This document shows positions 39,425 through 50,069 of a stretch of 64,000 nt of DNA, one piece after another. A program made the translations under genes and the position numbers. Location: assembly GCF_001483965.1 (NCBI RefSeq), contig NZ_CP010796.1, positions 2,215,501 to 2,279,500 on the forward strand, written 5' to 3'. How positions within the stretch are numbered: the stretch's first letter is position 1; every line of letters begins with the position of its first letter. The notes beneath the pieces are model-generated. The model searched no databases. It was not told the origin of the DNA and worked only from the letters and a program-made list of their open reading frames with translations. This DNA comes from Carnobacterium sp. CP1. Its GTDB lineage: Bacteria; Bacillota; Bacilli; Lactobacillales; Carnobacteriaceae.

Positions 39425-40417
39425 TTGAAGATGAAAGAGAATTTTTGGCAAGATTTGCCGCGGCCGTTTTTTATATTGGCACCAATGGAAGATGTGACGG
39501 ATGTTGTGTTTCGGCATGTAGTGAGTGAAGCTGGCAGACCGGATGTGTTTTTTACAGAGTTTACAAATACCGTTAGCTATTGTCATCCCGAAGGACGTAA
39601 TAGTGTTCGTGGACGGTTAACGTTTACGGAAGATGAACAGCCCATGGTCGCTCATATATGGGGAGATGAAGCCGAATATTTCCGGAAAATGAGTATCGGT
39701 ATGGCCGAAGAAGGTTTCAGCGGAATCGATATCAATATGGGTTGTCCAGTACCCAATGTAGCAGGAAAAGGGAAAGGCAGCGGCCTTATCCGCCGTTCCC
39801 AAGTTGCTGCAGATTTAATCCAAGCAGCAAAAGCAGGAGGATTGCCGGTAAGTGTCAAGACTCGGCTTGGATATATAAACATCGATGAATGGCGCGATTG
39901 GCTGACACATGTTTTGGAACAAGATATTGCCAATCTTTCTATCCATTTGCGCACACGAAAAGAAATGAGTAAAGGGAATGCTCATTGGGAACTGATTTCA
40001 GAGATCAAAAAATTGCGTGACGAGATTGCACCGCAGACCCTTTTGACGATTAATGGAGACATTCCAGATCGTGAAACAGGTTTGAAACTAGTTGAGGAAT
40101 ATGGTGTGGATGGAGTTATGATCGGAAGAGGTGTTTTTCACAACCCTTATGCATTTGAAAAAGAGCCGAAAGAACATAGCAGCAAAGAATTGCTGGACTT
40201 ATTCAGATTGCATTTGGATCTTTTTGATCATTATTCTGCTAAGGAAGAAGAACCACGTTCGTTTAGACCTCTTCGTCGCTTTTTTAAGATATATGTGCGC
40301 GGTATTCGCGGAGCGAGTGATTTAAGAGTGCAGTTAATGGAAACAGAAACAACAAATGAAGCGCGGGCCTTACTAGATGCTTTTGAAGAAAAAAATAAGG
40401 ATATTGTAGGGAAATAG
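39425..40417 (+). CDS. dus: tRNA-dihydrouridine synthase family protein
   Basis: 330 residues, FMN-dependent TIM barrel. Reduces uridine to dihydrouridine in tRNA D loops. N-terminal LAPMEDVTD, active-site Cys107 in [16 protein letters not shown], and the FMN-phosphate loop [13 protein letters not shown]. The TTG at 39425 is 8 bases from GGAAGG; the ATG at 39431 is 14 bases away, so TTG is preferred. The subtype (DusA/B/C-like) cannot be fixed by eye. Confidence 0.92.
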   Translation: MKMKENFWQDLPRPFFILAPMEDVTDVVFRHVVSEAGRPDVFFTEFTNTVSYCHPEGRNSVRGRLTFTEDEQPMVAHIWGDEAEYFRKMSIGMAEEGFSGIDINMGCPVPNVAGKGKGSGLIRRSQVAADLIQAAKAGGLPVSVKTRLGYINIDEWRDWLTHVLEQDIANLSIHLRTRKEMSKGNAHWELISEIKKLRDEIAPQTLLTINGDIPDRETGLKLVEEYGVDGVMIGRGVFHNPYAFEKEPKEHSSKELLDLFRLHLDLFDHYSAKEEEPRSFRPLRRFFKIYVRGIRGASDLRVQLMETETTNEARALLDAFEEKNKDIVGK

Positions 40418-40496
40418 CAGAAAATTCTCCAGTCGTTTAAAGCACTCAACCGAAAATGGACTATTGGAATTAAAGTCCTCAAGGGACATTCTTGTG

Positions 40497-40533
40497 ACGA
40501 TTAGATGAAAAATCTAATCGTTTTTTTTTTTTT
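40497..40533 (+). terminator. Intrinsic terminator after dus
   Basis: Perfect 10-bp stem ACGATTAGAT (40497-40506) with ATCTAATCGT (40512-40521), loop GAAAA, followed by a long T-run. Confidence 0.95.
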
Positions 40534-40550
40534 AAAAATGAAACAAACTA

Positions 40551-40567
40551 TTTGACCTTTGTTGACC
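40551..40567 (-). promoter_or_regulatory. CtsR operator upstream of clpP
   Basis: TTTGACCTTTGTTGACC. On the minus strand it reads GGTCAACAAAGGTCAAA, two heptads with a 3-nt spacer, one mismatch from the CtsR consensus. Its TTGACC also forms a -35 with TAAACT 17 bp downstream. A second extended -10 (TGTTACAAT, 40608-40616) lies nearer the gene. Confidence 0.85.
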
Positions 40568-40651
40568 AAAGGGGTAAACTATAACATAGTAAGATTTAAA
40601 AAGTTTATGTTACAATAAAAAAGAAGTAAAGATTTGAGGAGGAAACAACAT

Positions 40652-41248
40652 ATGAATTTAGTACCTACAGTAATTGAACAATCCCCAAGAGGCGAACGTG
40701 CTTATGATATTTATTCTCGTTTATTGAAAGACCGCATCATTATGCTGAGTGGCCAAATCGATGATAATGTAGCAAACTCTGTTATCGCTCAATTATTATT
40801 CTTGGATGCTCAAGATTCTGAAAAAGATATTTTTATTTACGTTAACTCACCAGGTGGAAGCGTAACAGCAGGACTAGCGATTTTTGACACCATGAACTTC
40901 ATTAAAGCAGATGTTCAAACCATTGCAATGGGAATGGCTGCTTCAATGGGAAGTTTCTTGTTGACTGCTGGTGCAAAAGGCAAACGGTTTGCTTTGCCAA
41001 ATGCTGAAATTATGATTCACCAACCTCTTGGAGGAGCACAAGGACAAGCGACTGAAATCGAAATCGCTGCTCGTCATATTTTAAAAACGCGTGAACGCCT
41101 AAACAAAATTTTATCTGAACGCACCGGACAACCAATTGAAGTGATTGAACGCGATACGGATCGTGATAACTTCATGTCTGCAGAAGATGCAAAAGCGTAT
41201 GGTTTGATCGATGAAATTATGGAAAATAGCGCAGAATTAAAACAATAA
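40652..41248 (+). CDS. clpP: ATP-dependent Clp protease proteolytic subunit
   Basis: 198 residues from the ATG at 40652, preceded by GAGGAGGAAA. Serine protease chamber for ClpC/ClpX. Catalytic triad Ser98 (MAASMG), His123 (IHQPLGG) and Asp172 (TDRDNFMS), the standard Bacillus numbering. CtsR-controlled by the operator upstream, hence heat- and stress-induced (family knowledge). Confidence 0.98.
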   Translation: MNLVPTVIEQSPRGERAYDIYSRLLKDRIIMLSGQIDDNVANSVIAQLLFLDAQDSEKDIFIYVNSPGGSVTAGLAIFDTMNFIKADVQTIAMGMAASMGSFLLTAGAKGKRFALPNAEIMIHQPLGGAQGQATEIEIAARHILKTRERLNKILSERTGQPIEVIERDTDRDNFMSAEDAKAYGLIDEIMENSAELKQ

Positions 41249-41253
41249 AAATG

Positions 41254-41287
41254 AAAGCCGGAAGCCTTAGGGCTTTTGGCTTTTTTT
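41254..41287 (+). terminator. Intrinsic terminator after clpP
   Basis: AAAGCCGGAAGCC (41254-41266) pairs with GGCTTTTGGCTTT (41271-41283) with one mismatch, followed by T's. Confidence 0.9.
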
Positions 41288-41392
41288 ATTAGATGAAAAA
41301 TGATAGAACCAAAAAAAGAGCAAACAGGAAAATAACATTTCATGGGTTTTACATGTATACTATTGGTTACAAATGGTAAGGGGGAAGTTTTG

Positions 41393-41935
41393 ATGGATAT
41401 CAGCAATATCATAGCAAGCGAAGTGGGCACCACTTATGGATTTAAAATTGGAAATCCTGATGCACCAGTAAAAGTTATTGAATTTATTAATTTACGTTGT
41501 CCATTCTGTAAAAAATGGTATGAAGATTCAAAAGATGTTCTAGCATATTATGTAGCAGCTGGAAAAGTCCAACGGATCATTAAGCACTTTGATAAAGAAA
41601 AACCAAGCTTGGCAAAAGGAAACGTTGTTCATCATTATTTGGATTATTCGAATCCAGAGAAAGCTTTGGAAGAAATGGATTATTTCTATGACAAGCAAGA
41701 TGAATGGGGCGATCTAGAAGAATTAAAAGAAGTTGCCGCATATGTAGAAGAGAAACGGGGATTGACACATCAACCCAATACAGAAGAAATCAACGGCATC
41801 ATTGAAGAAGCTGGCCGGGCTAATGTTGTGCTTGTTCCTTCTGTTTTTATCGGAGAAGCTATTTTTGATGAACACATCACATCAGATGAATTGACTGATT
41901 TAATTGAAACAGCTTTAAACGAAACAACCAAATAA
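41393..41935 (+). CDS. Cytosolic thioredoxin-fold (DsbA-family) protein
   Basis: 180 residues from the ATG at 41393, after AAGGGGGAAG. CxxC motif Cys36-Pro-Phe-Cys39 (NLRCPFCKKWYE) and a cis-Pro loop VPSVFIG. There is no signal peptide or lipobox, so it is probably cytoplasmic, unlike secreted DsbA/BdbD. Substrate unknown; the nearest role guess is thiol-disulfide exchange or stress redox. Confidence 0.85.
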   Translation: MDISNIIASEVGTTYGFKIGNPDAPVKVIEFINLRCPFCKKWYEDSKDVLAYYVAAGKVQRIIKHFDKEKPSLAKGNVVHHYLDYSNPEKALEEMDYFYDKQDEWGDLEELKEVAAYVEEKRGLTHQPNTEEINGIIEEAGRANVVLVPSVFIGEAIFDEHITSDELTDLIETALNETTK

Positions 41936-41998
41936 AAAGTAAAAAATAATAATCAGAAAAGAAACTGGCTATGTATTTTTTGTTCAGAAATAGGAACG

Positions 41999-42033
41999 AA
42001 CAGCGGAAGTAAAAGATAAACTTTCGCTGTTTT
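41999..42033 (+). terminator. Intrinsic terminator after the DsbA-family gene
   Basis: AACAGCGGAAG (41999-42009) pairs with CTTTCGCTGTT (42021-42031), one wobble, followed by TTT. Confidence 0.82.
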
Positions 42034-42124
42034 CAGCTTTTAAGAGCTAAATTAACTCTAAAAAGACAAAAAAACGTCATATATAGAAAGAATCGGATGT
42101 TTCATAAGGATTTAACCTTTATAG

Positions 42125-42153
42125 TTGAAAGTTAGATTGTGAAATGGTAAAAT
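42125..42153 (+). promoter_or_regulatory. cggR-gapA promoter
   Basis: TTGAAA (42125-42130), 17 bp, TAAAAT (42148-42153) with TG-G before it (extended -10). This is the best promoter match in the window and leaves a leader of about 165 nt before cggR. Confidence 0.8.
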
Positions 42154-42202
42154 AGAGGATGTAAGAGATGAATGCAGGATGTTTTTACATGCTGTTAAGG
42201 AT

Positions 42203-42263
42203 AACAAGAATAAAACATACAGTTAACTGAATGTCTTGTTTTGCTTAGATCTCTTGTTTTTTT
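42203..42263 (+). other. Leader structure with two alternative 3' arms before cggR
   Basis: AACAAG (42203-42208) can pair with CTTGTT at 42235-42240, closing ACAT/ATGT and the palindrome CAGTTAACTG (42220-42229). It can instead pair with the second CTTGTT at 42253-42258, which is followed by a T-run. The second fold resembles an intrinsic terminator in the leader. Confidence 0.4.
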
Positions 42264-42273
42264 AGGTAGTAAG

Positions 42274-42305
42274 GGTCGCTAAACGACTTACGTGGTCGTT
42301 AAACG
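42274..42305 (+). promoter_or_regulatory. CggR operator: two 20-bp-spaced direct repeats
   Basis: GGTCGCTAAACG (42274-42285) and GGTCGTTAAACG (42294-42305), 11 of 12 bases identical and exactly 20 bp apart. The known B. subtilis CggR operator also has two tandem units on a 20-bp period between promoter and cggR. Location and period support an operator for the repressor encoded next. Confidence 0.75.
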
Positions 42306-42327
42306 TCCAGCTAGGAAGAGGTTGCTC

Positions 42328-43365
42328 ATGCAAGATGTATTGTCTATTATCGAAAAAGTAGCACCGGATATCATGGACACGCTGAGAGAACGATATCAAA
42401 TTTTACGCAACATTTATTTAGCAGGTCCAGTGGGCCGCAGAGTGTTGGCCGGTAAATTGAATATTACTGAGCGTGTATTGAGAACGGAAGTAGATGCTTT
42501 AAAAAAGCAAAACTTGATTCAAACATCCAAGCTGGGTATGCAGCTAACCGCGAACGGTGAATTAGTATACCGGGAACTGGACCAAATGATGGGGCAACTA
42601 TTAGGGATGCGAGAAAAAGAAAATCAATTAGCTATTTATTTTCAAATAGAACATTGCATCATCGTCTCAGGAGACGTAGATGAGCAAGCCAAGGTTCAAG
42701 AAGAACTAGGACGAGCAACAATGGATTCATTGAAATTCTTGCTACCTGAAGGGGACAACATCATAGCAGTCATGGGCGGTACAACTATGGCTGAAGTTGC
42801 TAACCATATGAATGAGAGTCTTTCTTATCATCGCGAACTAATATTTGTGCCAGCCAGAGGCGGTCTGGGCGAATCGGTCAACATTCAAGCGAATGCTGTC
42901 AGCGCCCAAATGGCTAAAAAAGCGGGAGGCGCAAATCGTGTTCTTTATGTACCGGAACAGGTGAGCGAAGAAACATACAAACCGCTATTGCAAGAACCAG
43001 AGATCAAAAAAACATTGGATCTGGTCGAACGTGCTAATTGTGTGCTTTATGGTATCGGAGATGCCATGCACATGGCAGAACGCAGAGGAATGAGCCAAGA
43101 AGCTCTAGCTCTGATTAAAGAAAAAGCAGCAGTTGGTGAAGCTTTTGGAGAGTTCTACAACCAAGCGGGAGAAGTAGTTTATAAAATTCCTCGTATTGGC
43201 ATGCAGTCAAAAGATCTTTCGCACGTTTCAAGTGTGATCGCGATTGCCGGTGGACGATCTAAGGCCAACGCAATTGAAGCTTATATGAAAAAAGCACCTG
43301 CTCAGACGTGGTTGATCACAGATGAAGGTGCCGCCAATCAGATTTTAAAAGGGATAACCCTTTAA
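42328..43365 (+). CDS. cggR: Central glycolytic genes regulator CggR
   Basis: 345 residues from the ATG at 42328, which has AGGAAGAGG 6 bases upstream. An in-frame GTG at 42292 lies inside the operator repeats and is unlikely. N-terminal HTH ([27 protein letters not shown]) and SorC-family sugar-phosphate-binding domain ([31 protein letters not shown]). Represses the gapA operon; fructose 1,6-bisphosphate relieves repression (family knowledge). Confidence 0.95.
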   Translation: MQDVLSIIEKVAPDIMDTLRERYQILRNIYLAGPVGRRVLAGKLNITERVLRTEVDALKKQNLIQTSKLGMQLTANGELVYRELDQMMGQLLGMREKENQLAIYFQIEHCIIVSGDVDEQAKVQEELGRATMDSLKFLLPEGDNIIAVMGGTTMAEVANHMNESLSYHRELIFVPARGGLGESVNIQANAVSAQMAKKAGGANRVLYVPEQVSEETYKPLLQEPEIKKTLDLVERANCVLYGIGDAMHMAERRGMSQEALALIKEKAAVGEAFGEFYNQAGEVVYKIPRIGMQSKDLSHVSSVIAIAGGRSKANAIEAYMKKAPAQTWLITDEGAANQILKGITL

Positions 43366-43405
43366 AATAAAAATTTTCACGATTCCTAAAGGAGGAAATT
43401 TATTT

Positions 43406-44413
43406 ATGACAGTTAAAGTAGGTATTAATGGTTTTGGACGTATTGGACGTCTTGCTTTCCGCCGTATCCAAGAAGTAGAAGGTATTGAAGTAGTAGCAAT
43501 CAACGACTTAACAGATGCTAACATGTTAGCTCACTTGTTGAAATACGATACAACTCAAGGACGTTTCAACGGAGAAGTAGAAGTTAAAGACGATGCATTC
43601 ACAGTTAACGGCAAAGACGTAAAAATCTTAAGCAACCGTAACCCAGAAGAACTTCCATGGGGAGAGCTTGGCGTAGAAATCGTTCTAGAATGTACTGGTT
43701 TCTTCACAACTCAAGAAAAAGCTGAATTGCACTTGAAAGCTGGAGCTAAGAAAGTTGTTATCTCTGCACCTGCAACTGGCGACATGAAAACAATCGTTTA
43801 CAACGTAAACCACGAAACTCTTGATGGTTCTGAAACAGTTATCTCTGGAGCTTCATGTACAACTAACTGTTTAGCTCCTATGGCTAAAGTGTTAAACGAC
43901 AAATATGGTATCGTTCAAGGATTGATGACAACTATTCACGCTTACACTGGTGACCAAAACACATTAGATGCTCCACATCCAAAAGGCGACTTCCGTCGTG
44001 CACGTGCTGCAGCAGAAAACATCATTCCTAACACAACTGGTGCTGCTAAAGCAATCGGTGAAGTTATCCCTGAATTAAAAGGTAAATTAGATGGAGCAGC
44101 ACAACGTGTGCCTGTACCAGCTGGTTCATTAACTGAATTAGTAACTGTTTTAGACAAAACAGTTACTGTTGAAGAAGTAGATGCAGCAATGAAAGCAGCT
44201 GCTGACGAATCTTACGGTTACACTGAAGACCCAATCGTTTCTTCTGATATTTTAGGTATGACTTTTGGATCATTATATGATGCAACTCAAACTAAAGTTC
44301 TTACAATTGGCGACAAACAATTAGTTAAAACTGTTGCTTGGTATGACAACGAAATGTCATACACTGCACAATTAGTTCGTACTTTAGAATATTTTGCTAA
44401 ATTAAGCCACTAA
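43406..44413 (+). CDS. gapA: Glyceraldehyde-3-phosphate dehydrogenase
   Basis: 335 residues. NAD motif [13 protein letters not shown], catalytic Cys151 in [12 protein letters not shown] and His178. Oxidises glyceraldehyde 3-phosphate in glycolysis. Ribosome binding site AAAGGAGGAAA. Codon use is biased towards preferred codons, as in other highly expressed glycolytic genes. A terminator separates it from pgk, so gapA and cggR can be expressed apart from the lower genes. Confidence 0.98.
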   Translation: MTVKVGINGFGRIGRLAFRRIQEVEGIEVVAINDLTDANMLAHLLKYDTTQGRFNGEVEVKDDAFTVNGKDVKILSNRNPEELPWGELGVEIVLECTGFFTTQEKAELHLKAGAKKVVISAPATGDMKTIVYNVNHETLDGSETVISGASCTTNCLAPMAKVLNDKYGIVQGLMTTIHAYTGDQNTLDAPHPKGDFRRARAAAENIIPNTTGAAKAIGEVIPELKGKLDGAAQRVPVPAGSLTELVTVLDKTVTVEEVDAAMKAAADESYGYTEDPIVSSDILGMTFGSLYDATQTKVLTIGDKQLVKTVAWYDNEMSYTAQLVRTLEYFAKLSH

Positions 44414-44452
44414 TAGCTAAAGAACAGAACAGCTAATTTAGAATCTTGTGTT

Positions 44453-44490
44453 AAGCGGGGAGCAGCGCGCTTCCCCGCTTTTCTTTTTTG
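44453..44490 (+). terminator. Intrinsic terminator after gapA
   Basis: AAGCGGGGA (44453-44461) with TCCCCGCTT (44472-44480), GC-rich stem, then TTCTTTTTT. Confidence 0.93.
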
Positions 44491-44522
44491 ATTAGAAAAT
44501 TGAAATTGAGGAGGATCTCTCA

Positions 44523-45710
44523 ATGGTAAAAAAAGTAGTAACTGATTTAGAGTTGAAAGATAAAAAAGTTTTAGTTCGTGCCGACTTTAATGTTCCGATG
44601 AAAGACGGAAAAATCACGAACGACAACCGTATCCAAGCTGCGTTACCGACCATTCAATACATTATTGAACAAGGCGGAAAAGTGATTCTTTTCTCTCACT
44701 TGGGTAAAGTGAAAACAGAAGAAGACAAAGAGGGCAAAAGTTTGCGTCCGGTTGCAGAACGTCTAAGCGAATTGCTTGGCAAAGACGTTACTTTCGTACC
44801 TGAAACGCGAGGAAAAGAATTAGAAGATGCCATCGCTAACTTAAATGCTGGAGATGTATTAGTCTTTGAAAACACTCGTTTTGAAGATGTCGACGGGAAG
44901 AAAGAAAGCAAAAATGATGCTGAACTTGGCAAGTACTGGGCTAGCTTAGGCGATGTATTTGTAAACGATGCTTTTGGTACGGCTCACCGTGCTCATGCTT
45001 CAAACGTAGGCATCGCTTCAAATCTTGAATCAGCTGCTGGCTTCTTGATGGAAAAAGAAATTAAATTCATCGGCGGTGCAGTTGACGAACCAAAACGTCC
45101 TTTTGTAGCTATCTTAGGTGGCGCAAAAGTAAGCGACAAAATCGGTGTTATTGAAAACTTGTTAGATAAAGCTGATAAAGTTCTAATCGGCGGCGGAATG
45201 ACCTACACATTCTATGCAGCTAAAGGAATTGAAATTGGTAAATCATTAGTTGAAGAAGATAAAATCGAATTAGCTAAGAGCTTAATTGAAAAAGGCGGCG
45301 ATAAATTAATTTTGCCAGTCGATTCAGTAACAGCTCAAGAGTTTAGCAATGACGTACCAAATGAAATCCATGAAGGTGCCGTTCCAAGCGACCAAATGGG
45401 GCTTGACATCGGACCGAAAACAATTGAATTATTCACCAACGAATTAAAAGGTGCTAAAACAGTTGTATGGAACGGACCAATGGGTGTATTCGAAATGTCG
45501 AACTACGCTAAAGGCACAATCGGTGTTTGTGAAGCAATCGCTAGCTTAACCGATGCAACAACCATCATCGGCGGCGGAGATTCTGCAGCAGCAGCTATGG
45601 AATTAGGATTTGCAGATCAATTCACTCATATTTCAACTGGTGGCGGAGCTTCTCTAGAATACCTAGAAGGCAAAGAACTACCAGGAGTAGCATCAATTTC
45701 TGAAAAATAA
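44523..45710 (+). CDS. pgk: Phosphoglycerate kinase
   Basis: 395 residues. N-terminal [11 protein letters not shown], substrate-binding HLGKVK and the ATP-binding GGGDSAAA near the C-terminus. Transfers phosphate from 1,3-bisphosphoglycerate to ADP. Ribosome binding site GAGGAGG. Followed 35 bases later by tpiA. Confidence 0.98.
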   Translation: MVKKVVTDLELKDKKVLVRADFNVPMKDGKITNDNRIQAALPTIQYIIEQGGKVILFSHLGKVKTEEDKEGKSLRPVAERLSELLGKDVTFVPETRGKELEDAIANLNAGDVLVFENTRFEDVDGKKESKNDAELGKYWASLGDVFVNDAFGTAHRAHASNVGIASNLESAAGFLMEKEIKFIGGAVDEPKRPFVAILGGAKVSDKIGVIENLLDKADKVLIGGGMTYTFYAAKGIEIGKSLVEEDKIELAKSLIEKGGDKLILPVDSVTAQEFSNDVPNEIHEGAVPSDQMGLDIGPKTIELFTNELKGAKTVVWNGPMGVFEMSNYAKGTIGVCEAIASLTDATTIIGGGDSAAAAMELGFADQFTHISTGGGASLEYLEGKELPGVASISEK

Positions 45711-45721
45711 GTTTATTTTGA

Positions 45722-46500
<779 letters not shown>

Positions 46501-46501
<1 letters not shown>

Positions 46502-48030
46502 TGAGCAAAACACCAGTAGCCATCGTTATTCTTGACGGATTTGGATGGCGCAATGAAGTAATGGGCAATGCTGTAGCACAAGCTAAAAAGCCTAATTTTG
46601 ACCGCTACATGGCAACTTATCCACATAGTCAATTAAAAGCTTCTGGTTTGGATGTTGGTCTTCCAGCAGGTCAAATGGGGAACTCTGAAGTTGGACACAC
46701 AAACATTGGAGCAGGCCGTATCGTCTACCAAAGTTTGACTCGTATTGATAAAGCCATTGAAGAAGGCGAATTTCAATCGAATCCAGCTTTGAGCGACGCA
46801 ATGAATCAAGCGATTGAAAATCATGCAAACCTACATTTGTTTGGTCTTTTATCGGATGGGGGCGTACACAGCCATTTAAACCATTTGATTTCATTGTTAA
46901 AAACAGCCAAAGAAAAAGGAGTCGCAAATGTCTATATCCATGCTTTTCTTGATGGACGAGACGTAGCCCCTAATTCAGGAGCAGGGTACATTGAGCAGTT
47001 AGAAAAGGCTATAAAAGAAATCGGAATTGGCGAAATCGCTACGGTTTCTGGTCGATTCTATGCAATGGACCGTGATAAACGTTGGGAACGAGTTGAAAAA
47101 GCTTATAACGCAATTGTCCATGGCGAAGGCGTAAAAGCAACAGATGCATTGGAAGCTGTTAAAGCTAGCTATGCATCAGAAAAATTTGACGAGTTTGTCT
47201 TGCCAACGGTAATCGAAAAAGATGGCAAAGCAGTCGGAACAGTTGAAGACAATGACTCTATCATCTTCTTTAACTTCCGTCCTGACCGTGCTATTCAATT
47301 ATCGAATGCATTTACAGACGACGAATGGGAACACTTTGACCGCGGAACACGCGCTAAAAATGTGAAATTTGTGACGATGACGCTTTATAACCCAAGCATT
47401 AAAGCAGCTGTGGCTTTTGAACCGATCGAAATGAAAAATGTGATTGGTGAAGTTCTTTCAGATAAAGGGTTAACTCAACTTCGGATTGCAGAAACTGAAA
47501 AGTATCCGCATGTCACTTTCTTTATGAATGGTGGCCGGAACGAAGAGTTTCCTGGAGAAAATCGTATTCTAATTCCATCACCAAAAGTGGAAACATACGA
47601 TTTGCAACCAGAAATGAGCGCTTATGAAGTAACGGATGCATTAGTTGCAGATATTGAAGCAGATAAATCTGATGCCATTATCTTGAACTTTGCAAACCCG
47701 GATATGGTTGGGCATTCTGGCATGTTGGAACCTACAATAAAAGCTATTGAAGCAGTTGATGAAAACTTAGGACGTGTAGTGGATGCGATTATTGCCAAAG
47801 GCGGCTATGCAATCATTTTCGCTGACCATGGAAACGCGGATACAATGATCACACCTGAAGGAAATCCTCATACTGCTCATACAACTGTTCCGGTTCCTGT
47901 AATTGTAACGAAAAAAGACGTTACCTTACGTGAAGGCGGACGTTTAGCAGATATTGCACCAACAATGTTAGATTTATTAAATGTTGAAAAACCAGCAGAA
48001 ATGACCGGCGAAAGCCTCATCCAAAAGTAA
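46501..48030 (+). CDS. gpmI: 2,3-bisphosphoglycerate-independent phosphoglycerate mutase
   Basis: 509 residues, alkaline-phosphatase-like metalloenzyme. Metal Asp12 (ILDGFGWR), phospho-Ser62 in QMGNSEVGH, metal-binding DHGNAD near the C-terminus. Converts 3- to 2-phosphoglycerate. GGAGG lies inside the tpiA end. The stop codon abuts the tandem repeat array directly. Confidence 0.98.
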
Positions 48031-48360
48031 AGGATGTGGAGCGGCTCTGGTAGACACACAGCAATTTTAGGGATTTACGAGCAAGAGCATACTGTGCATT
48101 GCTGGAAATCATCTAAATTGCCAAGTGTCTGAGCCGCGCAGCTCAACTAAAGGATGCGGAGAACGCTGTACAGGCATGACAGAAAAATAGGGGAATTCCC
48201 GCAAAAGGCTAAAAGCCTTGAGGATAATTTCATCTTTTTTCCGAATGCCTAGCGTTCGCAGCTCAACTAAAGGATGCGAAGAACGCTGAACATCCTAAAG
48301 GTCTTGAAATAAAAGTAATGGAATTTACCTGTTTTAACGTTAATTCATCCATTTTCGGCT
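48031..48360. repeat. Tandem array of three 120-bp-spaced structured repeats
   Basis: Units start at 48031, 48151 and 48271 (AGGATGYGRA), exactly 120 bp apart. Units 1 and 2 end in GCAGCTCAACTAA. Between conserved ends the arms differ but pair alike. Unit 1: GCGGCTC (48041-48047)/GAGCCGC (48131-48137), bulge TGGT, AGACAC/GTGTCT, then GCAATTT-T-AG/CTAAATTGC. Unit 2: GAACGCT (48161-48167)/AGCGTTC (48251-48257), bulge GTAC, AGGCAT/ATGCCT, then GAAAAA-T-AG/CTTTTTTC. Unit 3 keeps the head but has lost the tail. No coding frame. It would be transcribed as the gpmI 3' UTR; the family is not recognised with certainty (see findings). Confidence 0.85.
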
Positions 48361-48386
48361 AACTTATTTGCGCAAATAAGTTTTTA
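48361..48386 (+). terminator. Palindromic terminator after the repeat array
   Basis: AACTTATTTGC/GCAAATAAGTT, a 22-bp perfect palindrome (48361-48382), followed by TTT. Probably ends the pgk-tpiA-gpmI transcript. The remaining 48387-48613 before eno shows only AT-rich sequence; no convincing promoter, although TTGACT at 48542 may be a -35. Confidence 0.75.
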
Positions 48387-48577
48387 TGAAACGTATCATT
48401 CACGGTAGACTGTATTAAAAAACTAATCGAATAAGCTGCAGTTTATTGATGGGTTGTTTTTAATAGAGTTGAATGAACATTTTATAAGAAGATGGGGAAT
48501 AAATGTGAATGGGTAGAAAAACATTGCATCTCAGAAAAAACTTGACTAGAATAAGCCTATGGGCAATTACGCTCTAG

Positions 48578-49912
<1,335 letters not shown>

Positions 49913-49942
49913 GCAACTAATGTAAAAAATAGAATCAAACTG

Positions 49943-49984
49943 CACTGCTACTCGGACCCATTCCGAGTAGCAGTGTATTTTTTA
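49943..49984 (+). terminator. Intrinsic terminator after eno
   Basis: Perfect 13-bp stem CACTGCTACTCGG (49943-49955) with CCGAGTAGCAGTG (49963-49975), then TATTTTTTA. Confidence 0.94.
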
Positions 49985-50038
49985 TTGATACACTTATTAA
50001 ATAAAAAAGAGTGTATCAATGAATAAGTATGGTAAAAT
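49985..50038 (+). promoter_or_regulatory. LevR-type gene promoter with inverted-repeat operator candidate
   Basis: Perfect inverted repeat TTGATACACT (49985-49994)/AGTGTATCAA (50010-50019), 15-bp spacer, no T-run. Extended -10 TGGTAAAAT lies at 50030-50038. The right arm covers the -35 position, so a bound protein would block the promoter. Confidence 0.55.
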
Positions 50039-50069
50039 GAAAGCGATAACTAGTTGAAGGTGGGATTAG

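Noticed and set aside
42292-42327. Upstream GTG start for cggR
   Set aside because: It lies inside the CggR operator repeats and lacks a ribosome binding site, while the ATG at 42328 has one at 6 bases and fits the family N-terminus.
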